NCBI GenBank assembly: GCA_015478945.1
Contig: JABUQX010061510.1
Coordinates: 1-30,619, forward strand
Length of the DNA stretch: 30,619 nt
Source of the DNA: Trachelipus rathkii
Lineage: Eukaryota; Arthropoda; Malacostraca; Isopoda; Trachelipodidae
Direction of reading: 5' to 3'
The notes beneath the pieces are model-generated. The model searched no databases and was not told the origin of the DNA. It saw only the letters and a program-made list of their open reading frames with translations. Position 1 is the stretch's first letter. Each line of letters starts with the position of its first letter. Both the position numbers and the translations under genes were made by a program. Positions 11,770-20,690 of this stretch are shown piece by piece.

Positions 11770-13268
11770 GGCTGCAGTTGTCAACTCGAGCGGTATTATC
11801 GAAAATATTTTTTGCATTTTAGACTTTCGTCGCGGACCAAGAAAGGAATTCTAAATTCTTCGCAAGCCACCAATCTCCGTGAAATTTTAGCCATATCCCC
11901 ATCTCAAGCGCCGAGAAGGAGACCAGCTTCTTATCATTTCTTCAATTCTATTCACTTCGTCGACGTCCGATCCCATGGTCTGGCCGTAAATCGCGAAGGG
12001 AGAGACGGCAGTTCAGCGGCGGTGGAGTAGAGGGCGCGACTCGCCGTTTGGTCCCGTAATCTCTATATTAATATAAAACTTCCTCTTATACGTTATGCTT
12101 AGTTGTTAAATAATCGCTTGGACTCTTCTTCCTAAAATCAAATAAAATATTATTGGAACCACGTCAATAGATTTCCTAATTCGGAGATATCCATTCCACG
12201 ACGCACAGTCGCCACAATCTTACTATCCTACATCTCTCACTTTCGACTCCATGATATCGACTGTCGCTGACAAGTTTCGTATATGCCAGCTTTAAACATT
12301 GTCGGTTCATTAGACATACATGGACATCACTGAGTACTGTGTCTTTAATAAACAGCTGGCAAAACGCTACCATTCTAATCAACGGAAAACCCCATTGTTC
12401 CAGTTGCATTTACACTCGTACGAAGCAACAAAAGGCTTTTGCGAGAAGTCAAAACCTATTATCGTCGTCGCACCAGAGCCGATACGCGGAAAACTTTGAT
12501 GGTAGCCTTCAGTTTATCGCAAGCGATGACGAGTCGCTGCTTCGACCCCACCTTCTTGTCCTTGCTGCAAGCGCATGCTCTTTCATTCCTGCTTAATTTC
12601 GCTACGCAGTCTGCTGCAAACTCTTGATCAAATCCATGATTTACCATCTTTTTATTCGACCTCAACTATATTAGCCCCCGGTGTGAACCCAGCAATTTGC
12701 GGTCACCTTATCTCTCTAACAATCTTCCAACTATTGAGCATAGCTATAGGCATCTCGAGCCTCCGAATCGCCCTTTTCCCTGCTCCGATACAACCAAAGT
12801 CCAGGATTATAAAACGGTAATGCAGGTAGTCGCGATCACAGAAATCGACACTACTCTATCCGCGTCCCACTCGTCCGAGTCAGCCTCATACACTCTCTTC
12901 CCTCACACCGCAAACAATCTGATCTCATCAGACAATATCTGACTCCTATATCTCGCTTAACCTTCACTCCCCCGACCATGATCTAATTCAAGGTTATTGC
13001 GTTTTTTTCCAGCATGTTGTAAAGAAGCTGATTGATAGCCTTACAATTAAATGTCATGCATAACTTCATTCCATGGTGCTAAGAAGTTTCCCGAGCCACG
13101 AAGTCATCAGGGCTTACAGCACGTATTAATTAAATTTTGTCTTTACGATTATTTATACAGCCTCTTAAACGGGTTTCTGATAATGGCAATTGCTCAACGC
13201 CCCGCCCGTCTCTCCTCCGGCCGAATTCTATTTATGGCATTAAATATGTATCTATCAGCTCTTTTCGC
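11770..13268. other. 3' flank of the intact gene, mixed composition
   Basis: Composition returns to balanced, with CpG-containing GC-richer patches near 11,990-12,050. Several 60-85 codon frames overlap on both strands: minus 12,176-12,409, minus 12,459-12,665, and plus 12,339-12,596, 12,575-12,820 and 13,051-13,302. None has a supporting context, and the mutual overlap means most must be chance. Directly after the stop of the minus-strand gene, the same frame stays open for 24 more codons to a second TGA at 13,194-13,196. TATAAA on the minus strand at 13,152-13,157, about 112 bases past the stop, is a possible variant polyadenylation signal. A canonical AATAAA lies farther away at 12,651-12,656. 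Confidence 0.4.
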
Positions 13269-14633
13269 TCATCTCTCCTTCGAAATCTTCCGTTTGCGTT
13301 GAAGGAAAACAAAGACGTTTAAGCCTTGGAATGCCGTATTCGCGTTCAGAAGATTATGAAGGATTAAGATGATTTCGTCAAAGTTCAACGAAATATCGTG
13401 AATGAGCGCCAATTTCTCAACCGATATTTCGTTTGATATCACCTTCGAGGTCCTCGCGAAAAGTTCGTTTTCGCATCCGCAAATCAAGTACCCCCCGTCG
13501 GCTTCTAAAACGTTCGGCCGATAAGACACTAGAGTCGGACCGCCGTCCGGTCCGCCGATGAAATCTTCATTTTTCGTAACGAACAGTTTCTTCACCGGTC
13601 CGGCGAACGGTTGGTTATGATGTTGGTTAAACGCGTTCGCCAACACGCTGGAAAAAGTATACGTCGACAGCTCGGCGTATCTTTTTATATCGGTATTGAA
13701 TTCGTATTTAGTATTTTCTTTCCGATGCTCTTCTTCCCCCGAGAGTAAATATTTAGATATATTGCGCGACAAACCCGGCAAAAAATGTTCTTTGTGAGAG
13801 TGGAAATCGTATCGCAACAATATCTGATTTTCGGGTGACAATTCTTCTTTCGAAAATCTCGGATCGTCCCCGACTTTGTCAAGATCGTAATTGCGGGTAT
13901 CGTCGCCGCTGCCGCTACCGCCTCCGTCGTCTTTGCTTTCGCCATCGTCGTCGTCGGCGTCGGCGTAGTTGACATTCCCACGGTGGTATTGATCATCGTC
14001 ATCCGACGTCTCTTCGTCGTCGCTCTCTAGACCCCATCTTTCATTCTCGTAGAAATTTTTAGGTTTCTCCTTTTCCATTTTCCTGCTCAAAATATTTCGC
14101 ATTTTAACGGTGTTAAAAATGCCTTCCATGATTCGATTTTTATCCAAAGGTTGGAGTAGAATATCCAAGCGATGAAAATTGATATTCTGCGTAGAGTAGA
14201 ATTGGTCTTTTACGTACGTCGAATTGATTAATATTGTATTGAATTGAGACGGGTTCCTCATTTCCGGATCGGAGAGAATTTCGCACCTTATTCGTTTTAT
14301 TTTATTCGCAGATGCCTGATCCTTGCGATAATTCGGGTCCAGCGTTAAAACGTTGTGAGAATTTTGAACGACCAACACGTCCTGGTGACGATTATCTCTC
14401 TTGAATACTTTTATGGCGGCCTTACTTTTATCGATTCTACACAAATAGACCGTGACCGTTTTCATTTTATAAGTATAACTCAAACTTTTTAAATTATCGC
14501 GCATCGCGTTATAGACTTGTAGAGCTCGGTATTTCTCCTTGTTACCGCCCGGCGATGGCAAGTTGATGTTTTCGACGTTGCGGTCGTTTAGGTCGTGGAT
14601 CTCGGAACTTTCGAGGAGTGACCATTTCACCAT
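13269..14633 (-). CDS. Uncharacterised 454-residue protein with acidic central linker
   Basis: This is the only long intact ORF in the window and certainly the main gene. It starts at an ATG at 14,633 and ends at TGA 13,269-13,271, uninterrupted and apparently intronless. Residues 1-200 form a mixed, ordered-looking domain with many basic residues (KSKAAIKVFKRDNRHQDVLV at 69-88). Residues 204-257 are a low-complexity acidic linker of Asp, Glu, Gly and Ser (DDDD at 211-214 and 227-230, GGGSGSGDD at 237-245). Residues 260-454 form a second ordered-looking domain with GGPDGGP (360-366), a CGC motif at 386-388 and a Leu/Ile-rich helix at 420-430. The tail is basic (RKRKISKER, 446-454) and could be a nuclear localisation signal. 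There is no signal peptide or clear membrane segment. I recognise no family and no catalytic signature. An endogenous large-DNA-virus gene is one reading, based on its intronless state, the acidic linker and the decayed surroundings. An orphan host gene is the other. Confidence 0.85.
   Translation of the reverse strand: MVKWSLLESSEIHDLNDRNVENINLPSPGGNKEKYRALQVYNAMRDNLKSLSYTYKMKTVTVYLCRIDKSKAAIKVFKRDNRHQDVLVVQNSHNVLTLDPNYRKDQASANKIKRIRCEILSDPEMRNPSQFNTILINSTYVKDQFYSTQNINFHRLDILLQPLDKNRIMEGIFNTVKMRNILSRKMEKEKPKNFYENERWGLESDDEETSDDDDQYHRGNVNYADADDDDGESKDDGGGSGSGDDTRNYDLDKVGDDPRFSKEELSPENQILLRYDFHSHKEHFLPGLSRNISKYLLSGEEEHRKENTKYEFNTDIKRYAELSTYTFSSVLANAFNQHHNQPFAGPVKKLFVTKNEDFIGGPDGGPTLVSYRPNVLEADGGYLICGCENELFARTSKVISNEISVEKLALIHDISLNFDEIILILHNLLNANTAFQGLNVFVFLQRKRKISKER
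13905..14030 (-). repeat. Trinucleotide-rich segment encoding the acidic linker
   Basis: Within the 454-residue ORF, imperfect GAC/GAT and GGC/AGC triplet runs (seen on the plus strand as repeated GTC and GCC triplets near 13,905-13,970 and 14,005-14,025) encode the Asp, Gly and Ser tracts. Synonymous codons are mixed, so this is not a pure microsatellite. That suggests the acidic character is maintained, although length variation by slippage is plausible. Confidence 0.6.
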
Positions 14634-14749
14634 AATCTCCCAACTATAATCTGATTTGTTGTTTTAATCATTTTTTTTTTACCTTATTTAGGTTTAGAAA
14701 TTATTCGCGTTTTTCGTTTTTACGTAGCTTATTTATTCACACTGCACTT
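14634..14749 (-). promoter_or_regulatory. Upstream region of the 454-residue gene
   Basis: The 116 bases before the ATG are AT-rich. The minus strand carries ATAAG at 14,687-14,683, about 50 bases before the start codon, which matches the short TAAG-type late initiator used by baculo- and nudivirus-like genes. A 10-base T-run on the plus strand lies at 14,671-14,680. A TCAGAT close to the ATG weakly resembles an arthropod initiator. All of these are short motifs expected by chance. AAG|GTAAAA at the same place also resembles a 5' splice site, but the only nearby acceptor would leave an implausibly short intron of about 40 bases. Confidence 0.15.
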
Positions 14750-14944
14750 TCACAGACCTCTGTCCTCACGTCTTAATTTATCTCTTCTTATTACACGGTC
14801 ATTACTCAGCGAGATGACACTTCGCTGGTGTTGGAATAAAACGACTTTTAACTGTATACTTCTAATATCGCGGTGAATGGCTACTGTTACATCGCTTTTT
14901 ATGCATATAATGATTTCCATTCGATTCTCGATCGTGTTCTCCAT
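14750..14944 (-). CDS. Possible small ORF upstream of the intact gene, 64 residues
   Basis: An ATG-started frame of 64 codons in the same orientation as the 454-residue gene ends 116 bases before its start. The product is basic at the carboxy end (RRDKLRREDRG), contains a single Cys, and has an Ile/Val-rich middle without a convincing membrane helix. Base composition is balanced like the main gene and unlike the T-rich DNA to the right. It could be a short companion gene, part of a longer 5' UTR, or chance. No family is recognised. Confidence 0.22.
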   Translation of the reverse strand: MENTIENRMEIIICIKSDVTVAIHRDIRSIQLKVVLFQHQRSVISLSNDRVIRRDKLRREDRGL

Positions 14945-17799
14945 ATAGTGGATATAAGTCGTATAAATTAAGATGGTGGATCTCGTTTTTTTTTATGAAG
15001 ATAATCTTTTTAGCATATTCAGCCGTTGACTCGAATCACTATTTGTTTCATTTTAATTTACCTTTTTTATTTTTCGGGTTTTCTTATTATTCGTGTATTT
15101 TAACAAGATAATTCGTTTTTTCGTTTCTCCGTCACATATTTGCTTGAATCATTTTTCCAAGTGTTAAGCGCCTACCCCTTTTCATTTAGATAATCCTCGC
15201 TTCCCTCGAACTTTGGTTTTGGAGTGGCTGTAGCGCTCTTCCCTGTAATTTGGATCTGTTAAATCGCTGTTGATTAACCTCGACTATCTAGCTTTCCTCA
15301 ATCGGATTACCCTCTCTTCTTCACCCGAAGTATTTAATCTCCTTATCGTTATTTATTCTCAGGTGGTTATTTTTCTAATCAATTACGCAAGTTTCGACAA
15401 GCGACTGGATTTCTTCACCCGTTGTCGGTTTCTGCTTTCTTTAATCTCTTTTCATTCTATTATCACGAAATCTGGTACCCTTTCTGCTATAATTATTCCT
15501 TCCCGTGTTTCTTTATATATTCTTGTGGTTTATCCTATGATATTTTTTTTCCTTATATTTTTCGTGCTTGTGTTATTGAGGTGAGGATCCGTCCGAGTTA
15601 TATTTTATTGCGACTGGAAGTGTGCGTGTTTTATCTCGAGCGAGCATCGCGAGGTACATAAATCTCGTTTATATTGCCATCTTGTCTTCTCTTTTATATT
15701 TCTTGGGTTTGAATATATATTAACTCCTTGCATTTTAGAGTTATCCTTTTTCTTTGTCTTCAGTATTTTATATTAGTAGTACTCAAAATGATGCATGGTA
15801 TCCTAATTTATACCTAAAAGTCCGTGTAAGATTGAATCGTACTATTGACTATTTTATTTTTCTCGTGTTTATTTATGAGTTAGCTGACATATTAGAAAAG
15901 AATGAATTCTTATCTCTTATACTTGTAAGATCGAGAATTTCGTTCACTATAATATATTTCCTGTTCTTTCACTCTTTCTTTTCCGCGGTGTATATATCTT
16001 CACTTTTTCCAAAATTTTTAGGTTAGTGAGGCTACGTAAATACAGGCTTTGTTTTGCGGGTCGCGGTTGAATCCGGTGCTTGTTTTTTACATTTATCCTT
16101 AATTTCTGCCTATATACTGTCTAAGACTTTATGCTCAATCAATTCGTGTGTTGTTTTTTCTATTCGATCTTTTAGTGGACATTTTTTGCCAGCGTTCCGT
16201 TTGTTTTCATATATCGCTTTAAATATGGCCTTCGACTCGAGGGTAATGTGGATTTGATTGCTTAAATGTTTTTCGAGAATCCACGGTTCGGGTGTAATCC
16301 TATTAATAACAATCTTCGGGCAGCGTTGTGTGAAGCGCGATATCGGTTTTTGGTTTTGGTGTCGTCGTCGTCACGATGTGGGCGCGTTAAATCATCGTCG
16401 CGTATCTCCGGTTGGCTCCCATATTGTGTTTAGATTGGTTCTTTTTTTTTTTTTCTTTTTTTTTTGTATTTCATAGCTATATCTTTGTTTAGTGTCTTGT
16501 TTATTAAAAGAGTTGTTATCATTTTGGGCTCTTTTGTTGTCGTTTTCGTTCTTTTACATCTATTTAATTTTTTTTTTTTTTTTTCCTCTCTCTTGAGATT
16601 TGGCTCTTCTGTGCGCAGGCTTGTTTGTTTGGTTTGTGTCTCGTGTTCTCGGGATGTTTATTTCTGCTCTGTATCTATTTTTGTTTTTTTTTTTGATTTG
16701 CTCTTTGTTTTTCCTTCGTTATTTGTCGTATAGGTGTGCATCAACTACACAATTTATTCTGTACCACTGTCTGCGTATCCGTTGTGTGACATCTCTGAAT
16801 GGGATCGTATTCAGCTTCATAACTTGTAATTGAATTGATATGATTCTTTCCATAATTTATTTCCGTGTTATCTGTTATTATGATTTGAGCTACCGAGTAT
16901 TCTGGTGGCTTTATGGTTGTAGTTCCTTATACTACTCAATCACGATATTTTCAAAATTCTCACAGCCTTCGTTATTTTTTTTCTTTATTATATTAAGCTT
17001 ATTCTATCATCGTCAATCGATCCTTTTTTTTTGTTCTGGGGTGAATTTGAGGTAGGGACGGTCTAACTGTATTTCTTTCGAATAGAATATATGATGGTAA
17101 GTAGTTGCCTAGAATACTTGGCCCTTAATAAAACTAAACGAGGGCATCTGTGCCTTATAATCGTTAGACATATTTTCCCTGTGCATGTGGTTATACCGAT
17201 AAATTCTTGAACTTTTCTATGATGATAATTCTAACATATTATATTGGAGTTGTGATTACTTTGACTTTTAGCTCTTGAGTTAATTTAAAATTTTTTTCTT
17301 TAATCTTTATTTATACAATTTTCCTAATCACGACGTTATAGCTAACGTTTTGTACAAATCGTTGTATCCACTTTCGGTCACGTAAATTGATAAATTCTTT
17401 AATATTTATCCAATCAATCCCAATATAAGCAACAAAAAAATTATGAAGCTATTTTTTATTGAAAATAATTTGTTTTTCTTATATTTTTCATTTTCTTCGT
17501 TAAGCTGTGCAGCTGACCAGAGAGAAGAAATAATGCTACTGGCGGTTGGAGGCGTGGACGAGAGGAGGTATAGGGAGGCGATTGTGTTTTTTTTGCTTGG
17601 TGCGCTCTCCTTTTCATGCGTTAAAATTTTTTCTCCATTTTCTATTATAGTTGTCTGTCTAATACTGTTATGGCGATTAGTTTTACTCTATAACGTCTGA
17701 TCATTTAATTCTTTCGGTATTTTTATTTTCTATATGTTAATATTTATAATAACACATTTCTCGAGACGCTATATAGGTTGCGTTGCTTCTTAGGATCGA
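14945..17799. other. T/G-rich block with poly-T tracts
   Basis: The plus strand becomes extremely T-rich with G above C. The line 16,621-16,680 has T34 G14 C8 A4 by hand count, and 15,541-15,600 has T30 G13 A9 C8. Long T-runs occur at 16,442-16,454 (13), 16,456-16,465 (10), 16,568-16,584 (17) and 16,684-16,694 (11). The many plus-strand frames of 70-105 codons here (for example 15,270-15,584 and 15,754-16,026) are rich in Phe, Leu, Ile, Ser and Cys, as any T-rich strand would encode. I do not accept them as genes. Confidence 0.55.
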
Positions 17800-19553
17800 T
17801 TAACTAAACTTTGCAGCCGTCCTCTTCTTTTTACGTTGATGAGCTTTTATTCTTATTATTTTTTTTAAGCCCGGCAAGTTTATGATCTTCTTGAAGAGCG
17901 GTGAGGTATTTCGATTACGATGTTTTTTTGCCTTAGTTGGATATAATAAGTTTAGTTTTAAGAGCTGAAGAAGAATTTGTCGGTCCTGGAGGTTTCTTCG
18001 CACAGGAAAAATATTGTTGTGTCGTGTTATTACCCTGCCAGTCGATCGTGCCATCGCTTCAATATATTAGGGTATATCATAAGACGTGTGCCTCATGAAT
18101 TCTTGTGGGCAAAGTGTGTGTCAAAATACAATGTTAAATCAGCATTTCTCGCTGTTGGCGAATCAACTATCTCTACTTTTGCTGTCTGTTGGCAATCGCT
18201 CTGTTATTCTCGCTGTCGCGCTTTGTCTGTGACGAATATATTATACGCTGTATCTCCAATCCTATTATGTTATACTCCATTACCACGTTTCGTCCCAAGT
18301 GTAGTCTAATCGTTGGTGCTTCTGGTATTTAACTCTTTTTTTGGGGGCGGTCTGCTCCCCTCTTCTACGTATCTCCACGATCGAAGAGTACTTTCCACAT
18401 TTTTAGTGTTTCCTGTTCGGAGGTACTTGCGCAATTAAGGTTAGTTCGATCGGAAGCTTTCCTCTTCCTACTGGAACATATTATCGTAGTCGTAGAGAGC
18501 ACTTTTGGCCAATTTTTCCTGTCTTGCTGAAAGATTTGGTATTTAGATCTTTTATAGTAAAATTTCCGGCTATACGTTTGAGCGACTTGTTCATTATGAT
18601 ATAGTAAGTATTTGTGGATTTCTTTAATGGTGGCAGAAAGTGATTAGCTTTTTCTTCGATCACAACTGATCGGTCGAGTACACGGGTTGTTGTATTTTTG
18701 AAAATAAGCGCTGTTTATAGTGTTCTTAATAATCGAAATCTCCGTGTAGGTGTTTCATCTTTTTGTGTCTGTGGTTGGGAGTGTCGGTCCCGTACGTATT
18801 GAGCGCTTGTTGATGTCTTTTTGTTAGTTTGGTGTTTTGTTATCATAATAATTTTCTAACACATTATAGGTTAGGCCTTTCGGATACGTTTCGATGTTGA
18901 TAACATCTTAATTCTTTTCCTTTATCAATTTCGTGCGATATGCTAGCTTTCTGAGTGGTAGGGTTTGAATTTTTATACCGATCGTTGCTTCTAACGATCT
19001 TTTGCTCATAGTATGATCGATTCTCGTTGACGTTTTACCAATGATCGGAATTCGTAGAAGATCATTCTTCTTCTGTCCTCCGAGATCATCGTTCGATGTC
19101 CTTTTTTCGTATGATCGATAGTAGTTGGAACAGTCGAGTAAACTATATAGCATACGTTTTGTATGCTATATATTATTGAATTTGCAGTCCCCTCAGAAGG
19201 AGATTCCTATTGATGGACTCGCGTCTTGACGGTTATTTGAAGGGTATTAGACTGTGGCAGCTTTCTCCTGAGGTGTATGTCCGCAATACAATATACGTAT
19301 GCGGCCAATTATTTTTTTTCGCGACTCTTGCTGAGCTCGTATTAGAGTTATTAGGCGTATAATAATTATACGAGAACTGCTTAAAATGTGTTCCTCTAAT
19401 TGTTTGGACGTTGTTCCAGCGTATTTCCCGTGCGTGCACCAAGCATTTTTTATCATATATCGGAATTTGTCGCAACATGTTTTTGAAGTTCACTGGCTGT
19501 GAAACGGGATATATTCTCTGGAGGGACGGTTGCGTGGTGAACGAATGAGGCAT
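17800..19553 (-). pseudogene. Coding-like broken frames on the minus strand
   Basis: Four ORFs follow each other on the minus strand: 106 codons at 19,553-19,233 (ATG), 81 at 19,153-18,908 (ATG), about 85 open codons ending at 18,481, and 84 at 18,054-17,800 (ATG, very basic, Lys/Arg-rich). The frame of the second continues past its stop to about 18,650 with only three further stops. The frame of the third runs in phase into the fourth, with a dense group of stops between about 18,330 and 18,060. The residue mix is protein-like but unrecognised. A competing plus-strand frame, open for 116 codons at 17,962-18,309, overlaps the stop-rich part. One decayed gene with shifts, several small relics, or chance are all possible. 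Confidence 0.2.
19144..19172. repeat. Perfect inverted repeat, 12-bp arms, 5-base loop
   Basis: TATATAGCATAC at 19,144-19,155 and GTATGCTATATA at 19,161-19,172 are exact reverse complements around GTTTT. It is the longest perfect hairpin I found. On the minus strand its arm includes the ATG (19,153) of the 81-codon frame ending at 18,908, so a transcript would fold its own start codon into a stem. Confidence 0.8.
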
Positions 19554-20640
19554 CGGGCGTGCAGAGTGACAAGACGATATAGAGGGGGTTGTATTTGTGG
19601 AGTAGTAACAATATTATTTCGAGTTCTCCGGTATCCTCTTACTATTATCTGAGATCGTTAAATTTTTTCTTTTAATGACCTTTGTAAGAGTTGTTTTTAA
19701 TTTTGTCTCTCAAAAGTGACTATATTATTTCTGACTTGGATGTCTCGTATCTTATTAGATTCGTATTATACGAATAAATGATGATTAACGTAATAGATAT
19801 TATAACATCTACATCTGATCTGAAATTACATTTATCTAGTGTTAACGTTGCTTACTTCAACTGGTTTATACTAACGAATATTGATTATTAGACAAATATT
19901 TCTACTATTAGAGAAAAACATTATGATACATTTTTTACATTGATCTATACTTGCATTTCAAGCTCATAGCATTTTTATTATTGCTTGTGGTTATTATTCA
20001 TCGATGTTTATATGTATGGTTTAAGGAAGGCATATTAAGAGGACCTAATATTCAGAGCCCAATATCAAGGATGATTTCAACTTAGGAGACAGCGACTCGT
20101 TGTAGCATATCAGTGATCGAATTGAGGTGGTTTGTATGAGTGATAGCTGCTTATTTTTTTTTCATTCTGAGATAGTGATTTATTATTCAATTTTGCGGAG
20201 GATCTTCTTTTTCTCATATATTGGAAACAATGTATTTTATTTTTCAGCTTTTTCATGTGATGTTCCTTTGCGTTGTGCCTTTTTGAGCAATGATGTTTGT
20301 ACTGGTGTCTTTGATTTGGATGGAGTTACTTATACTATTCTCATTTTAGCCTTTCCCCAGTTTCATTTTTTTTTTTCATGGCTGTTTTTCTTGCGTGTTC
20401 ATCATGTTCATTGTCGTGTCTTGTATTCGCTAAATTTAGATTCAGTATCGCCGAGCGCTTCGTCGTCGTCGTCGTGGTCGATCCCGCTTCTTGCTCTGCC
20501 ATTTCCTCCTTGTAACAGTTTTCCATTAACTAGTTAACATACTTTTTCATTTTATTTTTTTTTCTTTACTTTTTTTTGAGTCGCTTATAAATATTTTTTT
20601 CACTCTCACCATTTTAGATACCCTTTTTCTGTTATTACCT
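19554..20640. other. T-rich region without a supported gene
   Basis: The plus-strand frame at 20,127-20,537 (ATG at 20,136, 133 residues) is the longest after the main gene. However, it is Phe/Ser/Cys-rich, as expected from T-rich DNA, and ends in a Ser run from TCG repeats at 20,461-20,476. On the opposite strand the same TCG run encodes either a Thr run (60-codon ATG frame, 20,526-20,341) or Asp repeats. I cannot choose between them and accept none. Confidence 0.4.
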
Positions 20641-20647
20641 CTCGTCG

Positions 20648-20690
20648 GCAGGATAGTGCAGTTGGGAGAGGGAGTAGCAGAGTGTTAATT
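20648..20690 (+). other. tRNA 5'-half-like fragment (tRNA-Phe type)
   Basis: The segment contains TAGTGCAGTTGGGAGAG. It matches 11 of 12 positions of the eukaryotic A-box consensus TRGCNNAGYNGG, and CAGTTGGGAGAG (20,659-20,670) is identical to the D-arm of typical eukaryotic tRNA-Phe. No anticodon arm, T-arm or B-box follows. Instead the sequence runs into a T-tract. It is a tRNA relic, the head of a degenerate tRNA-derived SINE, or coincidence. Confidence 0.3.

Noticed and set aside
12176..13322. Several 60-85 codon ORFs on both strands downstream of the intact gene
   Set aside because: They overlap each other on opposite strands and in different phases, with no shared context. At most one could be real and none can be chosen from sequence alone.
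13685..14002. 105-codon minus-strand frame rich in Thr and Ala
   Set aside because: It is an out-of-frame shadow of the acidic-linker repeat inside the 454-residue gene.
14641..14690. Short 5' UTR intron before the intact gene
   Set aside because: AAG|GTAAAA looks like a donor, but the only nearby acceptor gives an intron of about 40 bases, too short to be credible.
15270..17055. Run of plus-strand ORFs of 67-104 codons
   Set aside because: They overlap in different phases, are dominated by TTT/TTA-type codons, and sit in T-rich DNA with poly-T tracts. They are compositional by-products.
20127..20537. Second-longest ORF, 133-136 codons on the plus strand
   Set aside because: Residues are Phe/Ser/Cys/Leu-rich exactly as T-rich DNA would encode, the Ser run comes from a TCG repeat, and the opposite strand has equally open frames.
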